Shown here: positions 43,401 through 58,400 of the stretch, piece after piece | Position numbering within the stretch: the stretch's first letter is position 1 | Layout of the letters: each line of letters starts with the position of its first letter | The notes under the pieces: generated by a model | Told to the model about the DNA's origin: nothing | What the model saw: only the letters and a program-made list of their open reading frames with translations | The model's database searches: none | Made by a program: the position numbers and the translations under genes | DNA from: Manis javanica | Lineage: Eukaryota; Chordata; Mammalia; Pholidota; Manidae | Reading direction: 5' to 3' | DNA length: 64,000 bases | Assembly: GCF_040802235.1 (NCBI RefSeq) | Contig: NC_133156.1 | Span: forward strand, 185,330,351 to 185,394,350

Positions 43401-46400
43401 TGGAGGAGGAAATACTGACAAGATGTACTAGACCCACCCACAGACAGAACAAAAATAGCTCATGGGAATTATTGATCATGGGCTTCTGTAATCACATTCA
43501 CTTACTGTATCAAAGAACCAACAGGCTAAATATGACCATTATTGATGGTCATTTCTGTACCATGTAAAAGAAGTTACCATACTGATTTTCTTTGTGAAAC
43601 AAATTTCCCAAAATCTTCATTTTTTTTAAACCAATCAGTTTTCTAGCAAGAAAAAATTTAAGTAACCACTGCATTTTTTTCCATCTTTTATGTTCCAAAG
43701 GTAAAATATTTAACTGGGGCTGGGAGGGAGCCTTATTATGAACTATAAAAAAATTACCTTCATTCCAGTGTGCCTCTTCATTTAGCTACTATTGTAATTG
43801 CTGTGAATCTGAGGAAAGGGAAAACAAGTCTGCTTCTCTTAAGTCCATTCGCTAGCATAGCTCAGCCCTTCTCAGCAAAGCACAATCTTCACCACTGTGC
43901 AGATATTTAAATATGCTTTTATATTTTAGTTTGACTCTTGTACAAGACCACTAGTGTCTATAAATTTGTTTGTTTCTTTGATATAAGGAGAAAGTGAACA
44001 TGAAGCATAAATATATATGTTATAGCTTGTAAAGATAGGAATGAAGGTAAAAACCCAAGGACAGAAATCTAAAAGCAGGTTTGCTTCAGGCCTATACCAT
44101 TTACCTCACCATTTTAGGATTGGAACATTTCTTTGGTACTTATAATGACTTGCAGGTTTACAGAATAGGGGCTACATAATAAAATGTTTATTTAATTGAT
44201 TTACATGTAGTCCTGGAAGCAGCCTAGTTTAGTAGAAAGAGCTTGGAGTCAACCTGGCACAGAGACCTTGAGCAAGTCTTAGTCCTCTGAACCTGTTTCC
44301 TCATCTGGAAAGGGGTGCCCATGTACTTAACTGGTAGTTATGTGTGTTAGAAAGAGAAGGGGTGGTCTAGTTTAGAAGAACATCTGAAATAGTATCTGAT
44401 ACGTGTGTTCAACATATGGATACTGGTCTCATTATTGCATATAAATGACACCAGAAACTGGTGTGTCACGTGAAAACATGGGAGCAATGGGAGTGTGCAC
44501 TCCATCGGGGGCTTCTCTCTCCCTGGCACTAGGTCAGACAGATTAATAGATATTTATATTTCCATTCAACAAGTGTTGGGCACTTACCAGGTATTGAACA
44601 AATTGGACAAGGTCCCATTTGCATCATTCTAGAAATGATCTATCTAGAGGGAGATAGACACTGTAATTGAATGAATAAAATAAGTTTATTGCTAAGTTCA
44701 AGAAAGCAGATAAAACAGTTAGTGATTTGGGGGTTCCACTTCAGATTGGAGGAGCAGGGAAAGCCTCTTAAAGAAGGTGACATTTAAATGGAAATATGAA
44801 TTGGGAGAAAAAAGAAGATATGATGATCTGATGGAAGAGCAGTCTAGGTAGTGGGGACAGTAGATGCAAATGCCCTGAGGTAGAAATGACTTCGGTGTGT
44901 CTGAAGGGAAAAAGAAAGCTGCAGGCATGGCTGGAGTGTAGTAGAGAGAAGGAAGGTGCTGGAAATGAGGTCAGAGAGACAGGCAACGCTGGATTTCCAA
45001 GGGCTTTGTATCACATTTAGTATACCTTAGGCCCTGTGCCACTTTTGTGAGTCTATGCCTTCTATGTACATACATTTTATTTCATTCCATTATATTTGTA
45101 ATAAAGACCCACTTTTAGCATTTGTGCAATGACAGATGTGAAAATACCTAGTATAGGGTCTTTCATGATGGAGTGTGCTCAGTTTGGTTTCCTTCTAAGG
45201 TGGGGATTCTTAGATGTGTTCAGGTGTCAGAACGTCTGGAAATGGTTGTGCTGTTTCTGAAGCACCATGAAATAATTGGAATAGTCCGTTCCATCTCTGC
45301 ACAAGGAAGGGTTTTTCTGGTAGAAAAATGACTGTATTCTGATCTTTACATCACAAGAAGTAACCATGCATAAATTTTTTTATCCTCATTTCTAGGTTTT
45401 CTTATTGGTGTTCATTTGCTAGTAGCTTCTAGCAGACAAGTTTAAAAAACTTGAAAAAAACTTAAACTTGAGAAAAGCATCCATTAGCTCTTTTGTTTGT
45501 TTGGGAGAATTTATGTGGTTACCAGAAGATCAGTGTGTTCTGGGAGCACAGTCTAGTATTCTCTGTTCGAAAGGGTCTAAAGGTGAAAGTTAGGTAAAGA
45601 AATAACACAGGGAGGGAAGTTTTTGCTTCCCAGTTTTTTATTACCAGCAACAATAAAATCTTAACTGTGCACTTACTGTAGGGACTGAGCAGTAGAGGTT
45701 AGCTTTTACCTCTTCTGTGGCCTGGAAAGAAGAGAAGCCCCATCCGTGGCTCCAGGTGATAGCAGTGAGATTACACGAAGCAGAATGCTACAGCTGGTGG
45801 AAGAGAAGGAAGTGGATGACCTGTCTTCCCATGTCTTCTCTGAGAATTTTCCCAGAGAGTTATATCAATATATGATGCAAACTCCCCACAGGTCCTAATC
45901 CCCTGAGTCCCTAGAACCACGTTCCTGCCCATCATGGCCCACCTGCTGCTGACCTCAGAGGCTTGCCTTCACCCTCTGCCTCAGCCTGTGGGGGCCATTA
46001 GCAGTGACTTAGAGCTTGGGTCCAATGGGAGACAAATGGGAGGAAGGAGTGGGTAGCTCTTCCATCAGCTGGCCTAAGTTGAAACTGAATTCCTTTAACC
46101 ATAGAAATTGTGTTAGTAGTGATTAGGTGCTATACCACTGTCTGTATTAATTTCAGGCACTTTTATCTGGGGGATGGTGGGGAGAACAGAAGTGATTTGG
46201 AGTTGGGAACTGCATTGTTAAGTTGAGAAAATCTTGATTCCCTATGTTGCCACGTTGTAAGATACTCTTATAAAACTTGGAAAAATAACTGAAATAACTG
46301 AATATCGATTTTCTGATACTGTAGGTAACTGATGCTATCTCGAACCACCTATGCATTTAAAGGAAAAATAATTATTCTTTGGTTCTGTGTTTTTCATCAG

Positions 46401-49400
46401 TACAGCCTTTTGTAACCATGTTATTGTGGATGACCGACTTTGTTTACAAGGGGGCTTTATTTTAGACCTGGCTACATAGTAACTTCTAATTTGTCCAGAC
46501 CAAAACAGTGAGAAAGCTCAACAAAGCTGCTAGTTTCCAAAGCCCTATACCATATAGTGGTGTCTTTTCAACTATGAAGGAAAAGTTCAGTTATAGTTTA
46601 AGTGAATTTTATTTTCTTCTTCTTTAAAAATTGCTGTGTGATATATCCTCTGTGGAAGTGCTCGGCCACACGCTGAAGTAGCAGGGAAATTATTTGTTAA
46701 ATTATATGAAACAAGCCAACCTAGTGGGAAGGATGAAGATTCGCCCAGGAACTGAAAGGTTACAAGGGGAGATACCCTAGAAACTGGAGAAGTCTGTGGA
46801 GGGAAAAGTTTATTCTGATATATTGTTAAGTGAAGAAAATTAAGCGAAAGGGAAGTATATTATGATCCTCCCTATATTAAAACAAACCTACATGTGTTTG
46901 TAAATGTGTAGAAAAGGTCGAGAAGAACAGGGATCAGTTCTAGGGAGCAGCAATGGGAGACTTTGGTTGTTTGACTTTTTTATAGGAAACGTGTGTTGCT
47001 TTTGTAAACATTCAGAATAAAAACATTTAAAGATTGTAAGCAGCTGAATAGGAGGAGCAGTTTTGCCCCATGTAGGCTGACAGTAAATGGAAGGTGATAC
47101 AGGGCCACAGTGTGGCATGGGGCAGGCAGTGAGTAGTGGCCTCTTTTAATTCCAGATTGTCCAGAGTTCCTAAGGACCAACCAAGGCAGCAGGAAAAGCA
47201 GGCGCCAGTGACCTGTGCATGTGGAGTTAGGTGGGTGGGGGCATCAGAGAAATGGGAAGCATCCGGAAGTAAAAGAAGGTCAGTGGAAGACCCACAAAAG
47301 TATGGCGGTAGGTGACAACAGCATAGTGCATGTGTGTAAGTAGAGGAGTCAGGTAGGAACTGGGTTGTAAACTCCTCGAAGGACGGCCGGTCTCATTCAT
47401 TTTCATATCCTCTTCTGCCTACTTCATTGACCTGCTTTTAGTGGGAACTCATTAAATGTTGAACACCTGAGTTGGGCAAATCTGTAAAGCTGGAGGCCTG
47501 AGCTCTTCGTCTGTGACAAGAGGGTGTTAGATTGTTTCCAGGGACCCTTTTGGTGATAGGTTCTTCACGTGATGTCCATAAGCCACATCCTTTAAATAGT
47601 GCGTCAGTATATGGTGACTTTATAACATGATTATATGTAGTACTTGGAGCAGTAGCCGTTTAAAGAAACCTCAGAAGACTGGCTAATCCATACTAATAGC
47701 AGAGCCTTTGGTACACACAGGTATACACAGATCTCTATGGTCTCAGAGTGAGCAGGACATAAACATTCTCAATTTATAGGGTTCTTCAGGGAAAGCTACA
47801 AGAGACACATAAACAAGTTTTGTTCCTGTAGCCAACTGGAGAGAATAATATCTTCACTATGTTCTCATTTCTACCGAGGATCTTAAAGAAGAATACCTTA
47901 TTACATGCTGAAATTTTCATATTTGCAAACCAATGGAGATGATAGACTTGTCAGCATTTGATTGTCTCATTAGAAGAAAGGCAAAATTAAATCTCATTCT
48001 TTTTGATGATCATGTACTTTTAAACCTGGAAAAATGACTAAAGGAAAAGCATGATTATCTTTTTCAGAAAACATTTTAATTGCTTTTTATATTGTGTGCT
48101 TTATTTAAATTCTGTAATAGAGCTATACATATTGTGGATTATAAATATCTGCTTACATAAATAGTGTATCCTCTCTCCCTCTCTTTTATCAAGATTGAAA
48201 AGGCCAAACCCATTAAATGTGGAACATTTGGTGCAGCCTCTTTACAGCAGAGATATTTAGCTACTGGAGATTTTGCTGGAAACCTTCATATATGGTAAGA
48301 TTATTTAATCAGTATTAAGATGTGAGACAAGCAATTTCTTTCTTCTTACTCTTTCTCTGAAAGAGTTCTAATTTTTAAATGTTTCCTTGTTCGGTTTTAA
48401 TTATTTAAAAATGCAAAAACTATCTTTTATTATACATTTCTAGATTCACAATTCAAAATCCACTTTAAAATGCTAACCTATTTTCTAGATATTTTGAACA
48501 ATGTTATCAATATTTATTTCCACACATGTTGTTTGGTACTAGCATCTAATACCCTGTATTTGTAAATAAAGGCTATTCCCCTCCACCTTGAAGGATACAA
48601 TATATAAAAGTACACATACATGACAAGAACAATTAGATATTTACATTTCAGCAAGACATTAGGTATTACAGAATGATACAGTTATCGTTTAATGTTTTTA
48701 ATATAGAACTCCCAATTTATTTTAAAAAAACGTTTTTAAATGCTTTAGCTAACATCTAAGCACAACTTTTTAGGAACACATCTGTTGATTAAATAAAGAT
48801 AAACCTGTTTTGAGTGAGCAAAATTACAATTGTACCAAATGCCTCTAATTTTTCATACTTTACCTAGAATTATTTCCGCATTTAAATTAGTTAATTGAAG
48901 TTTCTCCTTAATTACTTTTCAGGAATATCTCTTATTGTAATTATTTAAAGTATACAGTAATGTTCTAGAAAGAAACTATCTTCTCTACCTCATGTTTTTT
49001 AATGTGACCTTTCTTGATTCTAAGTAATGTTTTAAAGCTGTCTGTAAAATGTTTTGCTATCTGTAAAAATAGCAAAACAGTTCTTTTAAAAGAGCCTCAG
49101 TGCTAACAAGTCTCTTGATTCTCTCACAATGACACTACAAAGAGGAACATCGTCTCTAGATTGAGCTATCTCAAATTTTGATTAGTGAGCTTTTACTAAT
49201 AAATCTTGACCTAGTATTAAGTTGGGATTACATTTCATGAATAACTACATTCATTTTTTTTTTAAGTATGTTATTGAAAACTCACTAGTTAAAGAGCAAG
49301 GTGGATAGAAGCTCTAATAGCAAAACAAAAGAAGGGGGACTGGAAGGAGGCAAGAAAAGGGATGTGTTCATGTAACCTGCTTGAGCCATTCATCACCCAG

Positions 49401-52400
49401 CCAGACACACCTAGAAGGAGGTACTTTCCTATGTTCCTCTCTTAACTAATCTGAACTAGACAAACTTAAGCCAGTTTGACTGATATTTATTGTGACCAGA
49501 ATGATGATATGCTGAATATAGATGATGATCAGTATGGAAAATAGTACGTCGTAAAGAAAGAAATGTAGACCGAGTAAACGCTACTCATGTTATCCTTCCC
49601 AAAAATCTCAAGATCAAACTACTAAGGCCTGCTTTGGAAACATTCTAGATCACTTTGAATTTACTCTATATTTAAAATAGTGATTATCAGACTTGTCCCA
49701 GAGCGTCAGCAGATTTGGTACCCCATCCCAGAGATGCTCATCCGATGTGTCTGGGGAGGAGGCCATGTATCTGCGTTAATTGGTGAGCACACTTGGTAAC
49801 CCCTGTGCTGAGGTTCTACGCAGATCATCTTTGAGGACCACAAAGTAAATGGGGCTCAGGAATTAGGGTTCCAAGTTGAACCATGACAATTCTCATTGAG
49901 GGCTTGAAAGAAGCAAAGGTGGAGAGAAAAAAATTGGAAGTAAATGTATAAATTACCTTCATAGCAAAACCCTTATTTTAAAACAAAAATCTAAATATTG
50001 TATGCATTGTTAAATTTTAGTAGTGGACAAATGTTTGGACATGTGGAGTAAGTCAGAAGCTCTGTTCTGTTGTTTAGGAATTTGGAAGCTCCAGATATCC
50101 CAGTATATTCTGTAAAGGGCCACAAAGAAATTATAAATACTATAGATGGTGTAGGTGGACTAGGAATCGGGGAAGGAGCACCTGAAATTGTGACTGGCAG
50201 TCGAGATGGTAAGTCAAAGTATTCTATGTACTTAAATTTTCTTTGTAGATAAATCTCTATGCAGTGGTATATCCTCTGTATGTGAAAACCCTCATCAGTA
50301 AACCCCGACTCACTAAATCTCATAGCCTACCTTTTTAATAGGAAGGTTTGATTTCATAGCCCTCAGTTGTTTCAGACTTTAGGGTATTTTGAGAGAGAGG
50401 CAAGCACTTACTATTTTAGTTCTGAGCAAGTGTAACAAATAACCATAATTTCCTATGAACCTTGGAGGACTTAAAATTTCTTTACAGGTTTCTGAGGCGG
50501 CTGATGATATAATGTAGGTGGCAGCTTTTCATTTTCTTTCTTTAAAAAGCAGAATTAGTACTTGTGAAAATTGTCATTTGACGGCTGTTTGAACACTGAC
50601 TTTCTGCGATCCTTCCGCCGAGCCTTGTAGAAGGCGCCAGGGGCACCAGCTCTGCCTCTCCAGCCCGGCGTGACTCCCGAGAAACGGGCCTTCTGATGTC
50701 CAGAGCTGCTCTGAGAACTGGAAAGGAGTCACAACTGTTGCCTCTTCACCAGGGGCACATAGAAATTTGGTACCTTGGTGGGCTTGGCTAATTTCTTAAT
50801 GGCTGTCTGAGGCCGTGAGGAAATTATTTTACAAAGAAAAGCGAGATGCAATTTTCTAAGAGTTACTTAAGAGTGATTGTGCTTTAGACATCAGTTTTTT
50901 ACATCATTAAAGCAATATGGAAAAAAAAAAAGCAATATGGAATATAACAATCTACCATACTAGCATACCCATTAGATTTGTTTTCCTTGCTAGTCTTATA
51001 TACAATTTTATGTAGTTAACAGTGTGAATGTGATTTTTATCTTAACATTTTTCATTTAATGTTTTGTCATATACAAATGTTGCTGTTTCCATATACTTTT
51101 CAAAAGTATTGTTTCAATAGCTAAATGTATAATGTTCTATCCGGTGATGTGTCACAGTGTCCTGAACCATGCCCCTGTTAGTAAGCATTCAGTTTGCTCC
51201 AAGTGTTTTATTTTTGGGGGAGAGTGACTTACAAAGAGTAAAAAAATGAGTATCATCATACATATAGCTCTTTTGGAATAAAAGTTTTTTATGATTTAAA
51301 AAATTTATTGTCAAACTTTCCAAAGTACCCTTTACATTGTCAGCTCCAGTAGATGAGGTAGAGCTCCAGACTACTCTGCCAGCACTGATCTTTCCCCCTG
51401 ATATTTTTTAGGTAAAAATGGTACTTTCTTTCCAACTTATGTTAATGTCTTCCTGTATCTCTTTAGTAGCTAATTTTGCTGTGTGAATTGTGCACATTGT
51501 TAGCTCACTTAACTGTTATAAGCTTAATATGAATCATCAATTTGTATGAACCCTGTAATTTAATAACCTTGTCACATTTGTGAGAAATTTTTTTCTCCTT
51601 AAAGCTGCCTTTTTAATGACCAACTTAATTTCATCCTTGGAGATAAATCTAGTGGGAAAGTTCCTCTTTTTCTGAGTTTATTACCCTTTTTAAGGATATT
51701 TTGCCCTTTTCCTGTTCTTTCAGCTACTTGCCTTTTAGCCACCTTATTAAGTGTCTTTGTGTTTCTCATAGGCAATGATGCCATTTAGTTAGTAGTCCTG
51801 TAATTTGCATTAAAATAACGGAGTTGAAATTAAGTTAAGAATTATTTGTTAATTTTATTTACTATTTCCCTTTTCTCTGTTGCCACAGGGAAATTAAGTT
51901 TAATTGTATATGAGATAGTATTCCAAAACCCATATAAAAATCATAAATAGAAAAATGAGTTTATTCATCTGTATAAGAAAAAATGCCATTGCTTATATGG
52001 GTAGTAAGGAAAAAATAAAAATTAAGATGACACTGGTATTCCAAATAAACAGCACATTAGTTTTAGGCTCAAAGAAAATAAGGCATGGTTTGAATTATAT
52101 ATGTACATTTGTGTTTTCCTTGCCTACCATACCTTCGATAATTTAGGAACCAGCTGTTGGCTTTTCTGTGTAGCTATTAATTTGGAAATCAAGTCAGACA
52201 GTAGCATATGGATTATAGTATCTCTGATATTATATATAATTTGCCCAATTAGAAGTCATAAAAATGTATTTTTCAGATGTAATAACATCTATAATTCTGC
52301 CATGTACACCACAGGAAGCCATAGAAAGAGATGCAGAAGAGAAATGTCATCATTTACTATTGAATTTTGCCATCTCACTTTTACTCGTGGCAGGAACTGT

Positions 52401-55400
52401 GAAGGTGTGGGACCCAAGACAAAAAGATGATCCTGTTGCTAATATGGAACCTGTACAAGGAGAAAACAAGAGAGACTGTTGGACTGTGGCATTTGGTAAA
52501 TTATTCAAGACCCCTTGCATTTGAAGGATCAGATAGTAAAAAAGCACAGTGCTTCAAGAAAGTCCTGATGGTCTTTTTATGGTCTACTTTGTGGATTATT
52601 GTGACAGCTTATTGAGGCAAATAGACATGGTAGTTAATGTCAACTTCTGGGGCCAAGGTTTGAATACTCACTGTGCTACTGTTTGGCTCTGTGACTGGCT
52701 TTGGTATCTTGGGACAAGAAACCAAACTTCTCTGTTCCTTGGTTGCTTCATTTATAAAGTGGAACTAATAATAGAATTTACCCAATAGTGCCGTTATGGG
52801 GGTTCAATCAGTTAAAACATATAAAGTGCATAGAATTGTGCTTAGATTATGAAGTGCTCAAAATATTTGCTATTGCTATGTACTTCTGTTTAACTAGATC
52901 ATATTGACCTAATTTATAACCAGATGCTATTAATGGAGCTAAGAAGAGCCTCAGGTGCAAATGGTAACCCAGCAAATCTTACATTATACTCTACACAGGT
53001 TATGTTTATTATAGTTATGCTATTACAACATCATTTCTTATAATTGGATATCTGTGTTACTCTACTAATACTTAAAATGAAGATTGATTTTGTAGGATTA
53101 ATTGATGTGTGCCATTGTGTCTCTCTCTGAGCACCAAAATTAGAATAATTTTTGCCACTAAAGGATATAGGCCACACTTAGTTTAAAACCTCTATTTTCT
53201 TTTCCCTTTTCCTATTATAATCCTGTGTAGATAACAGACATTAAAAATGGGATTTAACAATATATGTGAACTGCTTAACTTTCTATGTTATTTTGAGATT
53301 GCACCATTATTAAGAGGAAAGTTTTAGATTTCCAATTCCAAAAATAAATTATTGTATGGAAATTCTAAAAGATTAAATGTACAAGCACAGCATTCTTATA
53401 TTATGAGCAATAATATATAAACTTAAGACATGTATACTTTGAGGAGAAATTTCAGGATAAATATTTAGAATTATCACCTAAACATTAATATAACAATTAA
53501 AAAATGATTATCTTTGGGTCTGTTAAAGCCTTTCATCATTGATCTACGGGAAATAAGTGCAATTTTAAATATGGGATATTAAGTTAAAAAAACATTTACC
53601 CATTGATTTGGGAATATCTTATGAATGCCCAGTATGTGCCAAGTATTGTGGGCTTGCGAAGGTGAAAAGACTCACATCCTAGCCTCAAGAAGCTTACAGT
53701 TTAGTAAAGAGGGGATGATATCTATATTAATTATAGTACCAGGTTGGAGTGAAAAATGTCACAAGAGTCATGGATGGATGAATGCAGGAATCCCCAGGGA
53801 GAAATGGCTGGGAAGGAAGAACATTTTGACCTCAGACCAAGGATATATAGGACTTGAACCACTGAAATTGGGAGGAAATTTCAGGCATAAGGAATAGCTT
53901 AAAAAGTGCCCAAGAAATACGTAGAAGTGGTAGGAAAAGCTTTAAGGATGGCTCAGGGCCACAGCCAGAAGTGTTTAGATGGTGTCAACATGGTAGTAAA
54001 TCCTTGAAGGTTTCTGCAAGGATGAGATGTGATCAGAGCTTTAGGAAGACCAAGCTAGCACTGTGTAGTGGGGACAGATGAGTAGCAGAGGTACTCCAGA
54101 AAAAAAATCCCTGGATCCAAGCAGCATGAATTTACAGATTGTAAACTTATTACATGTGTGATCATCCCTACAACCAAAACTATATCAAAGTGTGTTACAG
54201 CTTTGTTGTGTTACAGGTTTCCTTGAAAAGACAACACCAGAACAGCATTTTGCAAAATAACTTTAAAGTAGTTTCTGTGTGTATCCAAATATAGTTACTG
54301 CCAAAGAAACAATAGATGCATAGCTGTATTTATTCTACCAAACCCTACTGTACTTGAACTACAGTTGGCCTGTTAGTCTTTGCTGATGTAATAGAGAGAG
54401 AACATTTGCTTTCAACTTAGGATCTAGTAAATACTTTCATGTATCCCCTCAGTACAGAATCTCAATGAATGAACTTTTAAAAAAAAATTATTAGATACCA
54501 AATGAATAATCATGATGTCTTGTCATTAGTAAATGATTACGAAAATGAGATTCTGCCTAATGTTATTTTTTTATCTGATTTGGTACAAAGTGTATGTGTA
54601 GTTTTGTAAGATTATATTAGCAGCCTTCAAATTAGCATTTATAAAGATCTGAAATGTTGTATCTTGACTTGCAGGCAATGCTTATAATCAAGAGGAACGT
54701 GTTGTTTGTGCTGGCTATGACAATGGGGATATCAAACTGTTTGATCTCAGAAATATGTCATTGCGGTGGGAGACGAACATAAAAAATGGGGTAATGTACA
54801 TTGGGATTGTTTTTACTTTCTCTGAGCATGTTTCATCTACCTCTGAACTGCTTACAAAAGGAAACCACCTCTAATAACTTATCTCAGTACAGCCTCTCTA
54901 CCAGTGGTTCTGACCTTTTGGGGCTGCTAAGCCCTTTGAGAATCTTACGAAAATCATGGATCCTTTCTTCAGAAGGTGAACACACTCCTAGGTATGGTGT
55001 GACAATGCTGGGTGGGTCAGCAGTCCCTGCAGCCTGTCTGTGGACCCCTGTGGGCCGTACAGTGTGCTACTAAAATAAGCTGGTAAGAGGCCTTTTTTCT
55101 AATACTGGAAAGCCTGAAATTGTAACAGCCTCCCCAAGTACTTTCAGAGTTCTGGGTCCTGAGCTGTACACTTTTAGTGAAGAATGTGGTTCCCTCCTGT
55201 TTTTCAGTCAGCCCAGACTTGGCTGTATAAAATAATTATGTAATAACTATTAGCAATTAAATTATGGCTCTCCAAATTGATCTACTGAACAGAGAATATC
55301 TAGGAATGCCTTGTTAATCCTATTAACCAAGAAAAATTTTTTTGCCTCAGAGTATTTGATGTATTGATTCCAATGATAAAAATGATTGTTAAAATGCTTT

Positions 55401-58400
55401 ATGAGCATATAATTTTAAAGTTGTTTTACTTAAAAGGAACTCCTGAATAATTAGACCATCAATAGTAAATATTCTCTTTTCAGGTATGTAGCTTGGAGTT
55501 TGACAGAAAGGACATAAGTATGAATAAGTTAGTAGCTACATCTCTGGAAGGAAAGTTTCATGTTTTTGACATGAGAACACAGCATCCCACCAAAGGTTTT
55601 GCCTCTGTTTCAGAAAAGGTAAATATGAGGGAAATATCTTTCTATGAAGAGGAATGTTCATAGCTTGTTTGACTAATAAATAGAAGTCACCAAGGTTCCT
55701 TCCAGGTCTTTCTATGAAGGGACCTATTTTTTGTATTGTCTTCTGGGATTGTGACAAAAGTTGGTCTGTACAAAGAGTACTTTCCTAAAGTTTATCAATT
55801 TTAGACTTCTTGATTATATAGTAAAGGCCTCAGTTGGCTAGGAGTCTTATTTTAGAGCTTAAGAGCAATCACAAAAAACTAGCTGATGTTAAGGATTTGA
55901 CCAACAAAATAGTCTGGTGTTTTCCAATGAGTAAATAACATTTGTGTTAATAACCAATTACATACTTTTCAAAATATATCAATGTATATACATTATATCC
56001 TATCATCACATTTTATTTTATATTCCCGCTTGCTATATTAAATGCAATTATTTAAAGTACTAATTGCTATGATTGCTACATAGTAGTTGTAAAAATACTC
56101 ATTTATACATATACATACATACATACTTTGCCTTATTCCAAAGGAAACATACAGTATTACAACATCAGAAAAATAGATGAAGAAAGTAGGACAAAGGGAA
56201 AATACTGGCTAAAAGAAAAAAAAAAGTGATGCCTGGAGTAGGGGATTGCATAAAATTCATGCTGAAACATCCTGTCATTTGTAAGAGATGGGTTGGAAAT
56301 GGGACTCAGCTTCCTCAAGTATAAAAATAAAGAGCAGTTACAGATTGCTAATTTCCATAAGATTAAAATATATTTAAGTTGCTCAGGAAAGAAAAATTCA
56401 CTCCTCTCCCTCCATTGTGGATTTATTAGTACTTCTCAAACCTTTCTATTTTGTCTTATTTTATTGTTACAATAATTATTATTATTGCATGTAAATTACT
56501 ATCACTGCCTGATGAACTAAACTCTTAGCAAGGTAGCTATAAAGTATAATATTGTTTTGCTTTGTCATTTCAGAATATATTAAATATCTATCAACAACAT
56601 AAAGCACTTTACTAAATTGTTCCATATACAATTGCAACACGTCTTTCATTTTTTATAAATCATGGTGTTGTCTCCAAAATTTTTTGTTATAGTTAATGAA
56701 TCCAGTACTTGGCTAAATCTTTCAATGACTGTGGTGTATTTTAAGTGGTCATTTCCCAAACTCTGGCTTTTTGGTTTTGATCAACTTTCAGAAGAAAGAG
56801 AGAAGTTTAAACTACAAAAAGAAAATTTAATTTAACAGCATGAACCTAATCATTTGAGGACTCTCACACACTTTGTGCATTTTGAGAAATGTGTTTTTAT
56901 CTGCTAATGGTAATTCTTTTAAAAGACTATTAGTGTCAGATGTCAAGACTAATCACGCACTAAAATGTGAAGTGTCTATGTGTGACTTAGATCAAGTCGG
57001 CAAGTCTCACTCCTACAAAGCAGAAGTCTTTCATGCCTCGCCCTCCCTGCCTCTCCTCAGGGTCCTCACAGTGAATGCTGCGCTCTTAATACTGATTTTA
57101 CTTCTGTTATTGAGGTGCTTACAAACTGTTAACCTTCTTCCAGTTGCCATTTGTCTTTTAGTTTAATATGACTGAGTAAGGCCTTGGCTTATTATGACCA
57201 TAAACACTATCTGTAAGTCCTCATGGTCCTGATTTTGAAGACTAGACAAGTCAAGTGGTATCAATTGAAGATAAGGCTCTGGGAGTTTTTAAGTTAAAAT
57301 TCATTCTGTATATGGGAACTCTGTACTTCTCACTCAATTTTGCTATTACCTAAAACTGCTCTAAAACATAGTTTGTTGAAAAAAAACTCAGTCTATTCTT
57401 TTTCCTTTAGGAGAAACTATATGCTTTGTTTTTGAGGGTTCTCCCACCCTTAGAATGAGCTAGAAAAATTTAAATGTGTAAAATCTATTTGCATAACTCA
57501 TGGTATTATAAACTTAAATGCCCATTTAATCGATAACATCTTTTCTTAATCATGTAGAACTTAGTTTCTTAAAGCAATGAAGAAAAATGATGCTTTTTCT
57601 AATTTCTGATGGACTCTTACAAATCTCCAGCCATTAGAAAGACGTGCCTGAAAATAACTGTAATTACTTTTGTAACAGTTGAAATTATAGTAGAAAAACT
57701 ATTTGCAGAGTTTCCTTTCTAGGGCAGTCTTTGTTTATTATATAAACTTAAAAACTAGTTGTGCTGCCTCCTCTCTTGTTTAGGCTCACAAATCTACAGT
57801 GTGGCAGGTCCGACACCTGCCGCAGAACAGAGAGCTCTTTCTGACAGCTGGGGGTGCTGGCAGCCTGCACTTCTGGAAGTAGTAAGTCTCTCCCAGTGCA
57901 CATCGCTCCTTTTTAAGCTACGTGTGGGTGGAAGTAGGATTAGGTTGAACTTCATTATCTTCTGTTCCTCTTTTTACTGAGCTCATTTTGATATGACTTT
58001 AAATTTTATGGTATTATGTAAGTGTTTTCTCAGCCTTTTTATTATTATAGTTATTTATACTTAGTAAATAATGTCTTCTTGACATTAAATCTATTTGTCA
58101 TTTTAGTTGTGTCTTCCAATATATGTGAATAGCTTCAGAATAGTTGTTTTCATAGATTTGAAATCATCGTTTTAGCTAGTTGTTTTTTTTTTAATATGAC
58201 AAATTTGACCAAAGGCTTTTGTGAAATATTGCCATCTGGTCCTTAGAACACTACCTCTAGAAAACAGGAAAAGGGTTGGAGTTCTGAGTTTTAATCCTGA
58301 TAATTCAGTTGCCCAAGTTCAGGTAACATCACCAAAAAAGAACCAACACAGAGTCCAGGCCTCTGATTAGTCTCCAGAAAAGTCTTGTCGTTGGGTTGCT

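Noticed and set aside
51599-51784. A 61-codon basic - strand frame in DNAAF10 intron 3
   Set aside because: Lys/Arg-rich composition looked protein-like, but it is short, has no recognisable family and sits in AT-rich DNA. It could be a decayed retrocopy; not enough to call.
56873-57166. A 97-codon + strand frame in DNAAF10 intron 6
   Set aside because: Ends in a Leu-rich stretch resembling a membrane segment, but no start context, no homologue known to me and no exon signals.
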